Of a DNA stretch of 64,000 nt, positions 22,068 to 31,774 are shown one piece after another. Under the pieces are notes generated by a model. The model worked only from the letters and a program-made list of their open reading frames with translations. It ran no database searches and was not told the DNA's origin. A program made the translations under genes and the position numbers. Source of the DNA: Devosia sp. YIM 151766 (GTDB lineage Bacteria > Pseudomonadota > Alphaproteobacteria > Rhizobiales > Devosiaceae); contig NZ_CP127251.1 of NCBI RefSeq assembly GCF_030285925.1, forward strand, positions 2,775,001 to 2,839,000. Direction: 5' to 3'. The first letter of the stretch is position 1; each line of letters begins with the position of its first letter.

Positions 22068-23129
22068 TCAGGGGCGCTGTGTCGCCGGGGTTGGCAGGCT
22101 GGCGGGCTTGCCGCTGATGACCGGCGCGATATCAGGGGCCTGCCCCGGATTGCCACCGAAAAAATTGCCGATGCCGGAAATGAAGCCGCCGACCGCCTCG
22201 CCGCGCGCCTTGATCGCCGCCTGCTCGGCCGCCTTGCGCTCCGCCGCCTTCTGAGCATTGCTGGTCTGGCTCGCCAAAGCGATTTCATCGGCCTGCTGCC
22301 GGGCCGTCAATGCGGCATTGGCGATGGATGGCGGGCAGGCGCCCAGCGCGTCGAGCGGACCGGAGGCGGCGGGATTGAAGATATATTGCTTCTCGCAGAC
22401 ATCCCAGACCGGCGGGGTCTTGGTCAGCTCGAACAGGTCATAGCCTTCCTTGATGTCCTTCCAGAATTCCAGATGCGGGCTGGAGGAATGTCGGGCGAGA
22501 TTGGCGGCGCTCATGCGGAAAGGAAAGATCTGCAATTGGAAGCTGGCATTGCCGCCCTTGAAGCTCTCGCGCGCCAAGGCATAGATTTCGGCAATCCCAT
22601 CATCGGTCATGGCGTAGCAGCCGCGCGAGGAGCAGTCGCCATGCACCATCAGATCGGAACCGGTGCGGCCATGGGCACGGTCGAACTTGTTGGGAAAGCC
22701 GGTATTGAAGGCCAGGTAATAATTGGACCTGGGATGCATCAGGCCCGGCGTGATGGTGTAGAACCCTTCCGGGCTCTGGCGATCGCCTTCGCGGAATTTG
22801 GGGCCGAGATCGCCCGAATAGGCACAGATCTCATAGGATTTGAAAAGCTTATAGGTGCCCGAGGAACTGCGTTTCCACACTTCGAGAACCTGTTCTTCCT
22901 TGAAGATGCGCACCACCATGCCTTCGGCAGGCGACGACCCCATATTGCGCAGGCCCTGCACCACGCCACCCGACAGCGGCTGGTTATGGCGATTATCGCC
23001 GCCCTTGACGAAGCTGGAGCAGGCAGCCAGGCCGACCGCGAGCCAGAGCAGGATGACGATGGCGCCGAGGCGGCGAAACAAGGAAGCAGTCAAGGATACA
23101 AGCCCGGTGACGAATGGTTGACGCAGCAT
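22068..23129 (-). CDS. L,D-transpeptidase family lipoprotein (YafK-like)
   Basis: This 353-residue exported protein has a YkuD-type catalytic domain. L,D-transpeptidases make 3-3 crosslinks in peptidoglycan or attach proteins to it. The lipobox VGLAAC lies near residue 37. The catalytic signature MVHGDCSSRGCYAM spans about 161-173, with the nucleophilic Cys at about 171. The C-terminal 100 residues are Ala/Lys-rich with a short Gly-rich tail and probably disordered. It lies upstream of the hypothetical membrane protein on the same strand (67-base gap). Confidence 0.88.
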   Translation of the reverse strand: MLRQPFVTGLVSLTASLFRRLGAIVILLWLAVGLAACSSFVKGGDNRHNQPLSGGVVQGLRNMGSSPAEGMVVRIFKEEQVLEVWKRSSSGTYKLFKSYEICAYSGDLGPKFREGDRQSPEGFYTITPGLMHPRSNYYLAFNTGFPNKFDRAHGRTGSDLMVHGDCSSRGCYAMTDDGIAEIYALARESFKGGNASFQLQIFPFRMSAANLARHSSSPHLEFWKDIKEGYDLFELTKTPPVWDVCEKQYIFNPAASGPLDALGACPPSIANAALTARQQADEIALASQTSNAQKAAERKAAEQAAIKARGEAVGGFISGIGNFFGGNPGQAPDIAPVISGKPASLPTPATQRP

Positions 23130-23234
23130 GACCCAGCGCGGTGAATGAAGCCTTTACCACGGGCATATTCTACCCGGAAACCAGGAATGTTCACGCGAAT
23201 TTGTGCGTATCGGCCCGCCCTGTTGTCAAATGCA

Positions 23235-23266
23235 AAAGGGCCACCGCGTATGCCGGGTGGCCCTTT
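23235..23266 (-). terminator. bidirectional Rho-independent terminator after accA
   Basis: AAAGGGCCACC (23235-23245) and GGTGGCCCTTT (23256-23266) form a perfect 11-base stem with a 10-base loop. T residues continue the minus-strand end. It lies between the 3' end of accA and the upstream side of the L,D-transpeptidase gene. Confidence 0.8.
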
Positions 23267-23288
23267 CAATATTCGGTATGATGGGCTG

Positions 23289-24242
23289 CTAAAGGCTCGT
23301 CCCGATAGCGAGGAATTTTTCGCGGCGGTGTTCGCGGGTTTCGAGGCGCGATTTGCCGTCGAAATCGCCGAGGAAGCTGGCAATGGCGGCGCGGGCGGCC
23401 TCCATGATGGCGCCGTGATGGCGGTGGGCGCCGCCGGCAGGCTCGGGGATGATGCCGTCGATGACGCCAAAGCCGAGCAGGTCCTGCGCGGTGATCTTCT
23501 GTGCGGTGGCCATGTCCTGCGCCCGTCCGGCGTCTCGGAACAGGATGGAAGCGCCGGCCTCGGGAGAAATCACCGAATAGATGGCGTTTTCCAGCATCAG
23601 CACCCGATTGGCGGTGGCGATGGCGATGGCGCCGCCGGAGCCGCCTTCACCGATGATGATGGCCAGGTTCGGAACGCCCAGCTCCAGGCCCTTTTCGGTG
23701 GAACGGGCGATGGCCTCGGCCTGGCCGCGCTCCTCGGCGCCGATGCCGGGATAGGCCCCGGCAGTGTCGACGAAGGAGAGGACCGGGATGGAGAAGCGAT
23801 CGGCCATTTCCATGATGCGGACGGCCTTGCGATAGCCTTCCGGATTGGCCATGCCGAAATTGTGCTTGAGGCGCGTTTCGGTGGAACTGCCCTTTTCCTG
23901 GCCGAGAATGGCGACGGGCGCATTGTTGAACCGGCCAAAGCCGGCCTGGAGGGCGGCATCCTCGCCATATTTCCGGTCGCCGGCCAAAGGCGTCCATTCG
24001 GTGATCAGCGATTTCACATAATCGGAGAAATGCGGGCGCTGCGGATGGCGGGCCACCTGGGTCTTCTGCCAGGGGGTGAGCTTGCGGTAGATTTCCACCA
24101 GCGCTTCGTCGGCGCGGGCCGACAGCCGGCTCACCTCCTCATCGATGGATACGGCCTGGTCGGTAGCCGCCAGCGATTTGAGTTCGGCGATCTTGGCTTC
24201 AAGATCGGCGACCGGCTTTTCAAAATCGAGATAAGACTGCAT
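23289..24242 (-). CDS. accA: acetyl-CoA carboxylase carboxyltransferase subunit alpha
   Basis: This is one subunit of the enzyme that makes malonyl-CoA, the first step of fatty-acid synthesis. The 317 residues match the family length. It starts MQSYLDFEKPVADLE and carries the coiled N-terminal region, then the carboxyltransferase core with FSIPVLSFVDTAGAYPGIGAE, GEGGSGGAIAIATANRVLML and YSVISPEAGASILFRD, which build the oxyanion pockets. The ATG at 24240-24242 was chosen from homology. It is downstream of xerD on the same strand with a 140-base gap, and ends at a strong terminator. Confidence 0.96.
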   Translation of the reverse strand: MQSYLDFEKPVADLEAKIAELKSLAATDQAVSIDEEVSRLSARADEALVEIYRKLTPWQKTQVARHPQRPHFSDYVKSLITEWTPLAGDRKYGEDAALQAGFGRFNNAPVAILGQEKGSSTETRLKHNFGMANPEGYRKAVRIMEMADRFSIPVLSFVDTAGAYPGIGAEERGQAEAIARSTEKGLELGVPNLAIIIGEGGSGGAIAIATANRVLMLENAIYSVISPEAGASILFRDAGRAQDMATAQKITAQDLLGFGVIDGIIPEPAGGAHRHHGAIMEAARAAIASFLGDFDGKSRLETREHRREKFLAIGTSL

Positions 24243-24382
24243 CCAATCCGCCCGTTGCGGGTCGCGCTCGGACCCTGGAATATGGCCGCTGCTCTTGCGC
24301 CCTAAAGTGGCCGGAAAGTGGCGAGGGCGCAATCGCAAGTCAAGGTTCGGCAGTGAAATCGTCGGGATTGGTGGCGACGGAC

Positions 24383-25291
24383 TTAACCGCCGGCCAGTGG
24401 ATGGTGGCTTTCCACAAGGTTGCGCAGCTTCTCGTCCAGCACATGGGTATAGATTTGCGTGGTGGAAATGTCGGCGTGTCCGAGCAACATCTGCACGACG
24501 CGCAGATCGGCGCCACCCGCCAGCAAATGGCTGGCAAAGGCATGGCGGAGCACATGCGGCGCGACGCGGGCCGCGGCAATCTGGGCGCGGCCGGCCAGTG
24601 ATTTGAGATCGCGCGCGAAGACCTGGCGCGCGAGATAGCCATCCTCGCCATTGGCGGGAAACAGCCACGGGCCGGGCGGCAGGGTCTCGATCCATTTGCG
24701 CACCGCATCGCCGGCGCGGTCGTTCATCGGCACGACGCGCTCCTTGCCGCCCTTGCCGGTGACGGTCAGGAAGGTTGCGTCGCGCATCACCGCGGCGCGC
24801 CGCAGGCTCACCAGTTCCGAGACGCGCAGCCCGGTCGCATAGAGCATTTCCAGCAGCACATAGAGCCTTTGCGCCGCAAGCTGCTTCTGCGGGCTGGCCG
24901 GCGCATTCGCTTCCTGTTCGGCCTGGGCCAGCAGCCGGTCCACTTCCGCCACAGACAGCACTTTGGGCAGCGCCCGGCGCGATTTCGGGCTGGCGACAAT
25001 GCGGGTCGGATCGTCGGCACGCAGGCCATCGGCGCAGAGGAACTTGTGGAATTGCCGGATGGCCGAGAGCCGCCGGGCGCTGGAGGAAGCCGACAGGCCC
25101 TGGTTCTTCAGGTCATCGAGCCAGGCGGTCACGGTCTCGCGCGGACAATCGAGCAGGGATTGCTTTTTACCGGCGACGAAGCCGGCATAACCGGCCAGGT
25201 CGCGCCGATAGGCCTCGATGGTATTGGCCGCCGCGCCGCGTTCGGCGCTCATCATTTCGAGGAAGGTCCCGATGAGATGGCCGCCGCTCAT
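24383..25291 (-). CDS. xerD: site-specific tyrosine recombinase XerD
   Basis: This 302-residue recombinase resolves chromosome dimers at dif together with XerC. The N-terminal SAM-like DNA-binding domain (about 1-95) is followed by the catalytic domain. Catalytic residues are visible in TGLRVSEL (first Arg, about 157), HVLRHAFASHLL (His-x-x-Arg) and TQIYTHV (nucleophilic Tyr, about 278). The position next to accA and aroKB favours XerD over XerC. Its ATG overlaps the stop of a small membrane-protein gene (25288-25291), so the two are coupled. Confidence 0.92.
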   Translation of the reverse strand: MSGGHLIGTFLEMMSAERGAAANTIEAYRRDLAGYAGFVAGKKQSLLDCPRETVTAWLDDLKNQGLSASSSARRLSAIRQFHKFLCADGLRADDPTRIVASPKSRRALPKVLSVAEVDRLLAQAEQEANAPASPQKQLAAQRLYVLLEMLYATGLRVSELVSLRRAAVMRDATFLTVTGKGGKERVVPMNDRAGDAVRKWIETLPPGPWLFPANGEDGYLARQVFARDLKSLAGRAQIAAARVAPHVLRHAFASHLLAGGADLRVVQMLLGHADISTTQIYTHVLDEKLRNLVESHHPLAGG

Positions 25292-25512
25292 GGCGCTGCA
25301 TTTTCGCTCGGCGTGGAGGTCACATTGGGCTGCGGCAGCATGACGCCGCCGCCGCCGATCGTTCCGGGCTCGCCCAACAGGTCGCGGGTCGGAATGCGCT
25401 GGGTGACTTCCCTGGGCTTGACCTCGACAAAGGTGACGAGCGCGAACATGCCGGCAAAGGCGAGGCCGCCGAGAAACAGCAGGGTGATGAGCAAGCGAAA
25501 AAGGGTGGGCAT
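25288..25512 (-). CDS. small conserved membrane protein upstream of xerD
   Basis: This 74-residue protein has one N-terminal hydrophobic helix (about 5-30, LLITLLFLGGLAFAGMFALV) and a polar Pro/Gly-rich tail that starts with VEVKPREVTQRIP. The stop overlaps the xerD start by ATGA, which supports real translation. Small proteins of this kind are common upstream of xerD in Hyphomicrobiales; no function is established. Confidence 0.7.
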   Translation of the reverse strand: MPTLFRLLITLLFLGGLAFAGMFALVTFVEVKPREVTQRIPTRDLLGEPGTIGGGGVMLPQPNVTSTPSENAAP

Positions 25513-25682
25513 GATGGTCCTGATTGCCGTGTCGGCCCTAGCTTAGGCCGAAAAAGATTGCCAGCGCGTTCCTTGTGGCAAATCTCGCGGAAATAGCGCT
25601 GCGGATCAACCATTGCCGGCACCGCGCTTGACAGGCAGGAGCCAGACCGCTTGATAGCGGCGATGAGCGGAGGGCGCGGCAG

Positions 25683-26264
25683 GTGAGCAGGACGGAAGGC
25701 GGGTCGCGGCAGGGTCGCGCCCGGGCGCTGGCCAACAGGCTTGCCGGAAAACCGCTGGTGCTGGTGGGGATGATGGGCGCCGGCAAGACCACGGTGGGAC
25801 GGCGTCTCGCCAACCGGCTCGGACGCCGCTTCGTCGACAGCGACGAGGAGATCGAGCGTGCCGCGCAGATGTCGATTCCGGAAATCTTCGAGCAGCGCGG
25901 AGAGGCCGAATTCCGCGCCGGCGAGATGCGGGTGATCGCGCGTTTGCTCAACGAACGGGACATCGTGCTTGCGACGGGCGGCGGGGCTTTCGTCAACGCC
26001 GAGACGCGGGCCTTGGTGAAGAAAGAGGCGGTTTCGATCTGGCTCAAGGCCGATCTGGACATATTGTTCGAGCGGGTATCGCGGCGCTCCAATCGTCCGC
26101 TGCTCAAGACCACCGATCCCAGGGCGACGCTCGAAAAGCTGATCGCCGACCGCTATCCGCTTTATGCCGATGCCGATGTGACGGTGGAAAGCCGCGACGT
26201 CCCGCAAGACAATGTTGCCGGCGACATTGTCGGCGCCCTTCTCAACCATCTCCAGCACCGATAG
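25683..26264 (+). CDS. aroK: shikimate kinase
   Basis: This enzyme phosphorylates shikimate at the 3-hydroxyl in aromatic amino-acid synthesis. It has 193 residues. Walker A GMMGAGKTT is at 29-37, the substrate-binding DSDEEIE at 52-58, and ATGGGAF follows. RRSNRPLL is the lid region. The start is GTG at 25683, close behind GGCAG, with a 22-residue N-terminal extension before the core; a later start cannot be excluded. It is followed by aroB after 9 bases, so the two are co-transcribed. Confidence 0.95.
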   Translation: MSRTEGGSRQGRARALANRLAGKPLVLVGMMGAGKTTVGRRLANRLGRRFVDSDEEIERAAQMSIPEIFEQRGEAEFRAGEMRVIARLLNERDIVLATGGGAFVNAETRALVKKEAVSIWLKADLDILFERVSRRSNRPLLKTTDPRATLEKLIADRYPLYADADVTVESRDVPQDNVAGDIVGALLNHLQHR

Positions 26265-26273
26265 GACCCGGCC

Positions 26274-27389
26274 ATGCCCCAGATCGATCACCAGGTTCAT
26301 GTCGCGCTGGGCGAGCGGGCCTATGACATTCTGGTCGGTCCGCGGCTGATCGATGCGGCCGGAACGATCCTGGCGGAGAAATTCCCGGGCCGGCGCTTCG
26401 GCATCGTCACCGATGCGATGGTCGCCGACAGGCAATTGCCGCGCTTGACTTCATCGCTCGATGCGGCCGGTCTGGACTATGCAGTGATCACGGTGCCGGC
26501 GGGCGAGAGCACCAAGAGCCATGCCATGCTCGAAAAGGTGGTCGAAGGCCTGCTGGCGGCGCGGCTGGAGCGCGGCGATCTGGTCATCGCGCTGGGCGGC
26601 GGGGTCATCGGCGACCTCGCCGGCTTCGCCGCCGCGATCACCCGGCGCGGCATGGATTTCGTGCAGATGCCGACATCGCTGCTGGCACAGGTGGATTCAT
26701 CGGTCGGCGGCAAGACCGGCATCAATTCCCCGCACGGCAAAAATCTGGTCGGCGCCTTTCATCAGCCCCGGCTGGTTCTGGCCGATCTTTCGGCGCTGGA
26801 CACGCTGGACCGCCGGCAATTCGCCGCGGGCTATGCCGAAGTGGTCAAATATGGGCTGATCGACGATGCCGATTTCTTCGAATGGCTGGAGGCCAATCTC
26901 GATGACATCTTCGCCGGCGGGCCAGCGCGCGGCGAGGCGGTGGCCCGCTGCTGCGCCCACAAGGCGCGGGTGGTGATCGAGGACGAGAAGGAGACCGGGG
27001 TGCGGGCCCTGCTCAATCTTGGCCATACATTCGGGCATGCCCTGGAAAAGGATACCGGCTATTCCGGCCGTCTCCTGCATGGCGAGGGGGTCAGCATCGG
27101 CATGGTGCTGGCGCATCGGCTCTCGACCGAATTGGGCCTGGCGCCGGGCCAGGATGCCGGACGGGTGGCGGCCCACTTGAAACGGGCGGGCCTGCCCACC
27201 AGATTGTCCGATATTCCCGGAACGCTCGGCTCCACCGCGACGCTGATGGCCGCCATGGCCCAGGACAAGAAGGTGCAGCGCGGCGCCCTGACCTTCATCC
27301 TGACGCGCGGCATCGGCCAGGCCTTCATCGAGAACCGGGTGGACGAAGCGCAAATTGCCCGCTTCATGGATGGCATGCGCAATGCCTGA
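26274..27389 (+). CDS. aroB: 3-dehydroquinate synthase
   Basis: This 371-residue enzyme makes the first ring of the shikimate pathway from DAHP, using NAD and a divalent metal. NAD-binding VPAGESTKS, IALGGGVIGDLAGFAAA and MPTSLLAQVDSSVGGKTGIN are canonical, and metal-binding residues sit in NLGHTFGHALE. It directly follows aroK. It converges with a DUF378 gene; the 33-base gap holds no obvious terminator. Confidence 0.97.
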   Translation: MPQIDHQVHVALGERAYDILVGPRLIDAAGTILAEKFPGRRFGIVTDAMVADRQLPRLTSSLDAAGLDYAVITVPAGESTKSHAMLEKVVEGLLAARLERGDLVIALGGGVIGDLAGFAAAITRRGMDFVQMPTSLLAQVDSSVGGKTGINSPHGKNLVGAFHQPRLVLADLSALDTLDRRQFAAGYAEVVKYGLIDDADFFEWLEANLDDIFAGGPARGEAVARCCAHKARVVIEDEKETGVRALLNLGHTFGHALEKDTGYSGRLLHGEGVSIGMVLAHRLSTELGLAPGQDAGRVAAHLKRAGLPTRLSDIPGTLGSTATLMAAMAQDKKVQRGALTFILTRGIGQAFIENRVDEAQIARFMDGMRNA

Positions 27390-27422
27390 AGCGGGCGCGG
27401 CTGGCGCAGCGCCCGCCTAAGA

Positions 27423-27653
27423 TCAGCGCGGCCCCCGCTCGGCGTAGACTTCGTCCGACGAGATGGCCTTGAAGAACGGGATGAGCTGGTAGATGGCCGA
27501 CAGCCCGACCAGCACATAGACGATACGGGACAGAGCGGCGGCCTGACCGCCGAAAATGGCGGCGACCAGGTCGAACTGGAAGGCGCCGACCAGCAGCCAA
27601 TTGAGGCCGCCGACGATAACGAGAAACAGGGTGACGAGATTGAGCGCTTTCAT
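27423..27653 (-). CDS. DUF378 domain-containing small membrane protein
   Basis: This 76-residue protein has two hydrophobic helices: LVTLFLVIVGGLNWLLVG at about 5-22, and a second from about 40. The motif GGLNWLLVGAFQFDLVAAIFGG is split across the loop and defines DUF378. The ATG at 27651-27653 follows AGGAGA, whereas a longer open frame to 27680 has no ribosome-binding site. The function of the family is unknown. Confidence 0.88.
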   Translation of the reverse strand: MKALNLVTLFLVIVGGLNWLLVGAFQFDLVAAIFGGQAAALSRIVYVLVGLSAIYQLIPFFKAISSDEVYAERGPR

Positions 27654-27727
27654 GGGAATCTCCTGCCAAGCCAGGATCAACCTTTTGAGCTTGCCGAGGT
27701 TCCGCCTAGTTCGTGGAAATACTTAAT

Positions 27728-27997
27728 CTAGGCTGGATTGGCGGGCAGAACCTCGATAGCCAGAGCATGAACGCGCGCCTTCAATTCGTCATCAAGCGCT
27801 TCCATGACCGCGCGGTGTTGCGCAATACGGCTGAGCCCGTCAAAATCGCAGGTCGCGATTCTGACACGAAAATGGGTTTCACCGCCTTCACGCCAGCCGG
27901 AATGGCCAAAATGGCTTTGGGACTCGTCGATCACCTCCAGATGGAGGGGCGAGAATTTGTCGGTGAGCTTGGCTCTGATTGTGTCCGTCATGGACAT
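27728..27997 (-). CDS. bolA: BolA family transcriptional/iron-homeostasis protein
   Basis: This 89-residue BolA-fold protein is of a family that pairs with monothiol glutaredoxins to sense or traffic Fe-S clusters. Family signatures are LEVIDESQSHFGHSG with the conserved cluster-ligand His, THFRVRI, and the C-terminal VHALAIEVLPA. Two ATG codons, 27995-27997 and 27989-27991, are possible. It is divergent from a J-domain protein at 28038, and this arrangement recurs in alphaproteobacteria. Confidence 0.88.
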   Translation of the reverse strand: MSMTDTIRAKLTDKFSPLHLEVIDESQSHFGHSGWREGGETHFRVRIATCDFDGLSRIAQHRAVMEALDDELKARVHALAIEVLPANPA

Positions 27998-28037
27998 GGG
28001 GCGGCTCCGAATATTGTTCGAGATGTAATTAGGCGCA

Positions 28038-28661
28038 ATGAAACTGCAATCCAAGCTCTTCGATAACATTCGCATCCGTTCGCGGCGCGAGGAACGGCCC
28101 GAGCCGGCGGCAGTCAAGTGCGACTGGGAAAGCTGCGAGGCGCCGGGCGAGTTCCGCGCACCCAAGGGGGTGCGTTCGGAGGGCCAGTATCATAATTTCT
28201 GCCTCGAACATGTCCGGCATTACAACAAGGCGTTCAATTATTTTGCCGGGATGAGCCCGGACGAACTGGACGAAGCGCTGCACGCGCCGCCCAAGGCGGA
28301 GACGCGATCCAGCTTCGCCACCGGCAGCGCCGATGCGGCGCGCGCCGCCGGCCTGCGCTCGGCGCAGCCGGGTGACAAATACGGCGATCCGTTCGGTGTG
28401 TTTGCCCGGTATCGCTATCAGCAATCCAAGCGTCCGGCGACCGAACGGGTCAGGCCGCTCAACGAGCCGGACCGCCGGGCGCTGGAAACGCTGGGCTTCA
28501 CCAAGCAGGCCAAGTCCGACGAGATCAAGGCGGCCTATAAAAGCCTGGTCAAGAAGCACCATCCCGACGTCAATGGCGGCGACGCCTCTTCGGAGGAGCG
28601 GCTGCGCTCGGTGATCGCGGCCTATACCCATCTGAAAAAGATGGGATTCGTGGTCCGCTGA
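28038..28661 (+). CDS. J-domain-containing protein with N-terminal zinc-like motif
   Basis: This 207-residue protein has a C-terminal J domain (about 146-207) with the essential HPD at 175-177, which stimulates DnaK-type ATPases. The N-terminal part carries C28, C33, C55 and H58, spaced like a small zinc site (CDWESC ... NFCLEH). The middle is polar. It is a specialised co-chaperone rather than DnaJ itself, because it has no G/F region and no CxxCxGxG repeats. It precedes cobS by 111 bases. Whether it assists the cobaltochelatase is not known. Confidence 0.85.
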   Translation: MKLQSKLFDNIRIRSRREERPEPAAVKCDWESCEAPGEFRAPKGVRSEGQYHNFCLEHVRHYNKAFNYFAGMSPDELDEALHAPPKAETRSSFATGSADAARAAGLRSAQPGDKYGDPFGVFARYRYQQSKRPATERVRPLNEPDRRALETLGFTKQAKSDEIKAAYKSLVKKHHPDVNGGDASSEERLRSVIAAYTHLKKMGFVVR

Positions 28662-28772
28662 ATGTTGCCCGCGCGGCGGCAAAGCCCGCATCCTGAGGCT
28701 ACCCGCAATGTTACAATACTGCTATAGAGCCACCGCCCTCCCTTATGCTTTCCCCCTATCAAGAGCCGTGCC

Positions 28773-29756
28773 ATGACTGAATTCGCCCACTTGCCCGACA
28801 CCGAATACCAGGCGCGGGAACTCTTCGGCATCGATACCGACATGGTGGTCAAGGGCTACAAGGAGCGCACCGGCCACGTGCCGCCGATCGACCCGGATTA
28901 CCTGTTCGACCGCAATACCACGCTGGCGATCCTGGCCGGCTTTGCCTATAACCGCCGCGTCATGGTGCAGGGCTATCACGGCACCGGCAAGTCCACGCAT
29001 ATCGAGCAGGTGGCGGCGCGGCTGAACTGGCCGTTGGTGCGCGTCAACCTCGACAGCCATGTGAGCCGGATCGACCTGGTCGGCAAGGACGCCATCGTGC
29101 TCAAGGATGGCAAGCAGATCACCGAATTCCGCGACGGCATCCTGCCCTGGGCGGTGCAGAACAATGTGGCCCTGGTATTCGACGAATACGATGCCGGCCG
29201 TCCCGACGTGATGTTCGTGATCCAGCGCGTGCTGGAGCAATCGGGCCGGCTGACGCTGCTCGACCAGAACCGCGTCATCGTCCCGCATCCGGCCTTCCGG
29301 CTGTTCTCGACCACCAATACGATCGGCCTGGGCGATACGTCGGGGCTCTATCATGGCACCCAGCAGATCAACCAGGGGCAGATGGACCGCTGGAGCATCG
29401 TCACCACGCTCAACTACCTGCCGCATGACAAGGAAGTCGGCATCGTGCTCGCCAAGAACAAAAGCTATGGCGAAACCGAAAAAGGCAGGAAGCAGATTGC
29501 CAATATGGTCCGGCTGGCGGACCTGACGCGTTCGGCCTTCATCAATGGCGATATCTCGACGGTGATGAGCCCGCGCGGCGTCATCACCTGGGCCGAGAAT
29601 GCCGTGATCTTCGGCGGCGATATCGGCTTTGCCTTCCGCCTGACCTTCCTCAACAAATGCGACGAGCTCGAACGGCCGGTGGTCGCCGAGTTCTATCAGC
29701 GTGTCTTCGGCGAGGATCTGCCGGAAAGCTCCGCCAATCTGGCAGTGATGGCCTGA
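28773..29756 (+). CDS. cobS: cobaltochelatase subunit CobS
   Basis: This AAA+ subunit of the aerobic CobNST complex drives cobalt insertion into hydrogenobyrinic acid a,c-diamide. It has 327 residues. Walker [10 protein letters not shown] is at about 67-75 and Walker [10 protein letters not shown] near 134. The N-terminal [19 protein letters not shown] is specific to CobS. cobT follows after a 128-base gap that holds a palindromic repeat. The large subunit cobN is not in this window. Confidence 0.95.
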   Translation: MTEFAHLPDTEYQARELFGIDTDMVVKGYKERTGHVPPIDPDYLFDRNTTLAILAGFAYNRRVMVQGYHGTGKSTHIEQVAARLNWPLVRVNLDSHVSRIDLVGKDAIVLKDGKQITEFRDGILPWAVQNNVALVFDEYDAGRPDVMFVIQRVLEQSGRLTLLDQNRVIVPHPAFRLFSTTNTIGLGDTSGLYHGTQQINQGQMDRWSIVTTLNYLPHDKEVGIVLAKNKSYGETEKGRKQIANMVRLADLTRSAFINGDISTVMSPRGVITWAENAVIFGGDIGFAFRLTFLNKCDELERPVVAEFYQRVFGEDLPESSANLAVMA

Positions 29757-29772
29757 GCGCCAGCGCGTTCGG

Positions 29773-29860
29773 CCTCGTGGTTCGACAAGCTCACCATGGG
29801 GCCTACTGTGATTTCTGCGATATTCCGTAGACCTCATGGTGAGCTTGTCGAACCATGAGG
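29773..29860. repeat. long palindromic intergenic repeat between cobS and cobT
   Basis: Arms at 29773-29801 and 29832-29860 are inverted copies of each other over about 29 bases with two mismatches; the core is GGTTCGACAAGCTCACCATG. The 30-base centre is unrelated to the arms. The core resembles a palindromic sequence that recurs between genes in many alphaproteobacteria (recalled, not searched). It would form a strong hairpin in the cobST transcript. Confidence 0.8.
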
Positions 29861-29884
29861 TCGCGGGCACGGAAATGACAGATC

Positions 29885-31774
29885 ATGGCCAATCCTCCGC
29901 GCAGCAAAGCCAACAAGCCGGACCAGACGCAGGCGTTCAAGAGCGCCATGGGCGCGACGGTGCGCGCCATCGGCGGCAAGCCCGAGCTTGAAGTCAGCTT
30001 CACCGCCGACCGGCCGCTGCTGACCTCCGACAAGGCGCGCCTCGCCAATCTGCCGCGCCTGCCGACCAAGCGCGACATCGCCATTGCCCGCGGCCAGGGC
30101 GACGCCATGGCCATGCGGCTGGCCAGCCACGATCCCGATGCCCATCGCAAACGCAGTCCCATGGACCCGCAGGCGCGGGCGGCGTTCGACGCGCTGGAAC
30201 AGGCGCGGGTGGAATCGCTGGGCTGCATCCGCATGCCGGGGATGAAGGGCAATATCCACGAAATGCTGGAGGATCGCCTCTTCCGCGCCAATTTCGCCGA
30301 AATCGACGACAAGGGCGATGCGCCTCTGGCCGAGGCGCTGGGCCTAATGCTGCGCGAGCGGCTGGCCGGGGTGGAGGTGCCGCCATCGGGTCATGCGCTC
30401 GTCGATCTGTGGCGGCAGGAGATCGAAGCCAAGGCCGGCAATTCGATCGATCAATTGCTCGACACCTATGAGAGCCAGGACGACTTTTCCAGGGCCGCCC
30501 GCGCCGTGCTGCGCGATCTCAACCTGATCGCCGAGGGCGACATGGACGATCCCGCCGATGGCGACGAGGAGGCAGGCGAGGATAACCAGCCCGAACAGGC
30601 GCAGGGATCGGACCAGACGCCCGAACAGGGCGAAGGCGAGAGCGAGCAGGCCGACAGCGAGGAAGACCAGCAGGCCAGCGAGAGCGAGGAAGCCGGCGAT
30701 GTCGAAGGCATGGAGGCCGATATGGCCGATGCCGACGAGGATGCCGAGGCCGAGGCGGGCGAAGATGCCCCCATGCCCCCGCCGGCCAAGGATGGCGGTG
30801 AGCGCCTGTCCAATCAGTTCAACTACAAGGTGTTCACCACCAAATTCGACGAGATCGTCAAGGCCGCCGAGCTGTGCCCGCCGGACGAACTGGACCAGTT
30901 GCGGGCGCTGCTCGACAAGCAGCTGGAAAATCTCGCCGGCGCGGTGGCGCGGCTGGCCAACAAGCTGCAGCGGCGGCTGATGGCCAAGCAGAACCGCAGT
31001 TGGCAATTCGACCTCGAAGAGGGTGTGCTGGACACGGCGCGCCTGACCCGCGTGGTCACCGACCCCATGCAGGCCCTGAGCTTCAAGGTCGAGAACGACA
31101 CCGATTTCCGCGACACCGTGGTGACGCTGCTGATCGACAATTCCGGCTCGATGCGCGGCCGGCCGATCACCATTGCGGCGATCTGCGGCGACATCCTGGC
31201 GCGCACCCTGGAGCGCTGCGGGGTCAAGGTGGAAATCCTCGGCTTCACCACCCGCGCCTGGAAGGGCGGCAAGAGCCGCGAAGCCTGGCTCGAGGCCAAT
31301 CGCCCGGCCAATCCGGGCCGGGTCAACGATATTCGTCACATTATTTACAAGGCCGCCGACGAGCCCTGGCGTCATGCAAGGCGCAATCTGGGCCTGATGA
31401 TGCGCGAGGGATTGCTGAAGGAAAACATCGATGGCGAGGCGCTGGAATGGGCCCGCAAGCGGCTGATGGCGCGGCCGGAGCAGCGGCGCATCCTGATGGT
31501 GATTTCGGATGGCGCACCGGTCGATGACAGCACGCAATCGGTCAATGCCGGCAATTACCTCGAAGCCCATCTCCGCCAGGTGATCGAGGATATCGAGACG
31601 CGCTCGCCCATCCAATTGGTCGCCGTCGGCATCGGTCACGATGTGACCCGCTATTATCGCCGCGCCGTGACGCTGCTCGATGCCGAGGAGCTGGCCGGGG
31701 CCTTGACCGACGAATTGGCGGCTTTGTTCGATGAGGAATTGCCGGCTCAAACGCGAAGGCGGTCACGGGGATGA
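29885..31774 (+). CDS. cobT: cobaltochelatase subunit CobT
   Basis: This 629-residue partner of CobS forms the ring-shaped chaperone-like module of the aerobic cobaltochelatase. An N-terminal CobT region (about 1-210) is followed by a strongly acidic low-complexity segment (about 220-305, mostly E, D, Q, S and A). A C-terminal von Willebrand A domain carries the MIDAS motif DNSGSMRG near 418-425. The ATG follows a purine stretch after the palindromic repeat. Its stop overlaps the start of the phytase-like gene (ATGA-type at 31771-31774). Confidence 0.95.
   Translation: MANPPRSKANKPDQTQAFKSAMGATVRAIGGKPELEVSFTADRPLLTSDKARLANLPRLPTKRDIAIARGQGDAMAMRLASHDPDAHRKRSPMDPQARAAFDALEQARVESLGCIRMPGMKGNIHEMLEDRLFRANFAEIDDKGDAPLAEALGLMLRERLAGVEVPPSGHALVDLWRQEIEAKAGNSIDQLLDTYESQDDFSRAARAVLRDLNLIAEGDMDDPADGDEEAGEDNQPEQAQGSDQTPEQGEGESEQADSEEDQQASESEEAGDVEGMEADMADADEDAEAEAGEDAPMPPPAKDGGERLSNQFNYKVFTTKFDEIVKAAELCPPDELDQLRALLDKQLENLAGAVARLANKLQRRLMAKQNRSWQFDLEEGVLDTARLTRVVTDPMQALSFKVENDTDFRDTVVTLLIDNSGSMRGRPITIAAICGDILARTLERCGVKVEILGFTTRAWKGGKSREAWLEANRPANPGRVNDIRHIIYKAADEPWRHARRNLGLMMREGLLKENIDGEALEWARKRLMARPEQRRILMVISDGAPVDDSTQSVNAGNYLEAHLRQVIEDIETRSPIQLVAVGIGHDVTRYYRRAVTLLDAEELAGALTDELAALFDEELPAQTRRRSRG

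Noticed and set aside
28662..28772. Cobalamin riboswitch before cobS
   Set aside because: The gap is only 111 bases and lacks the B12-box and long paired architecture.
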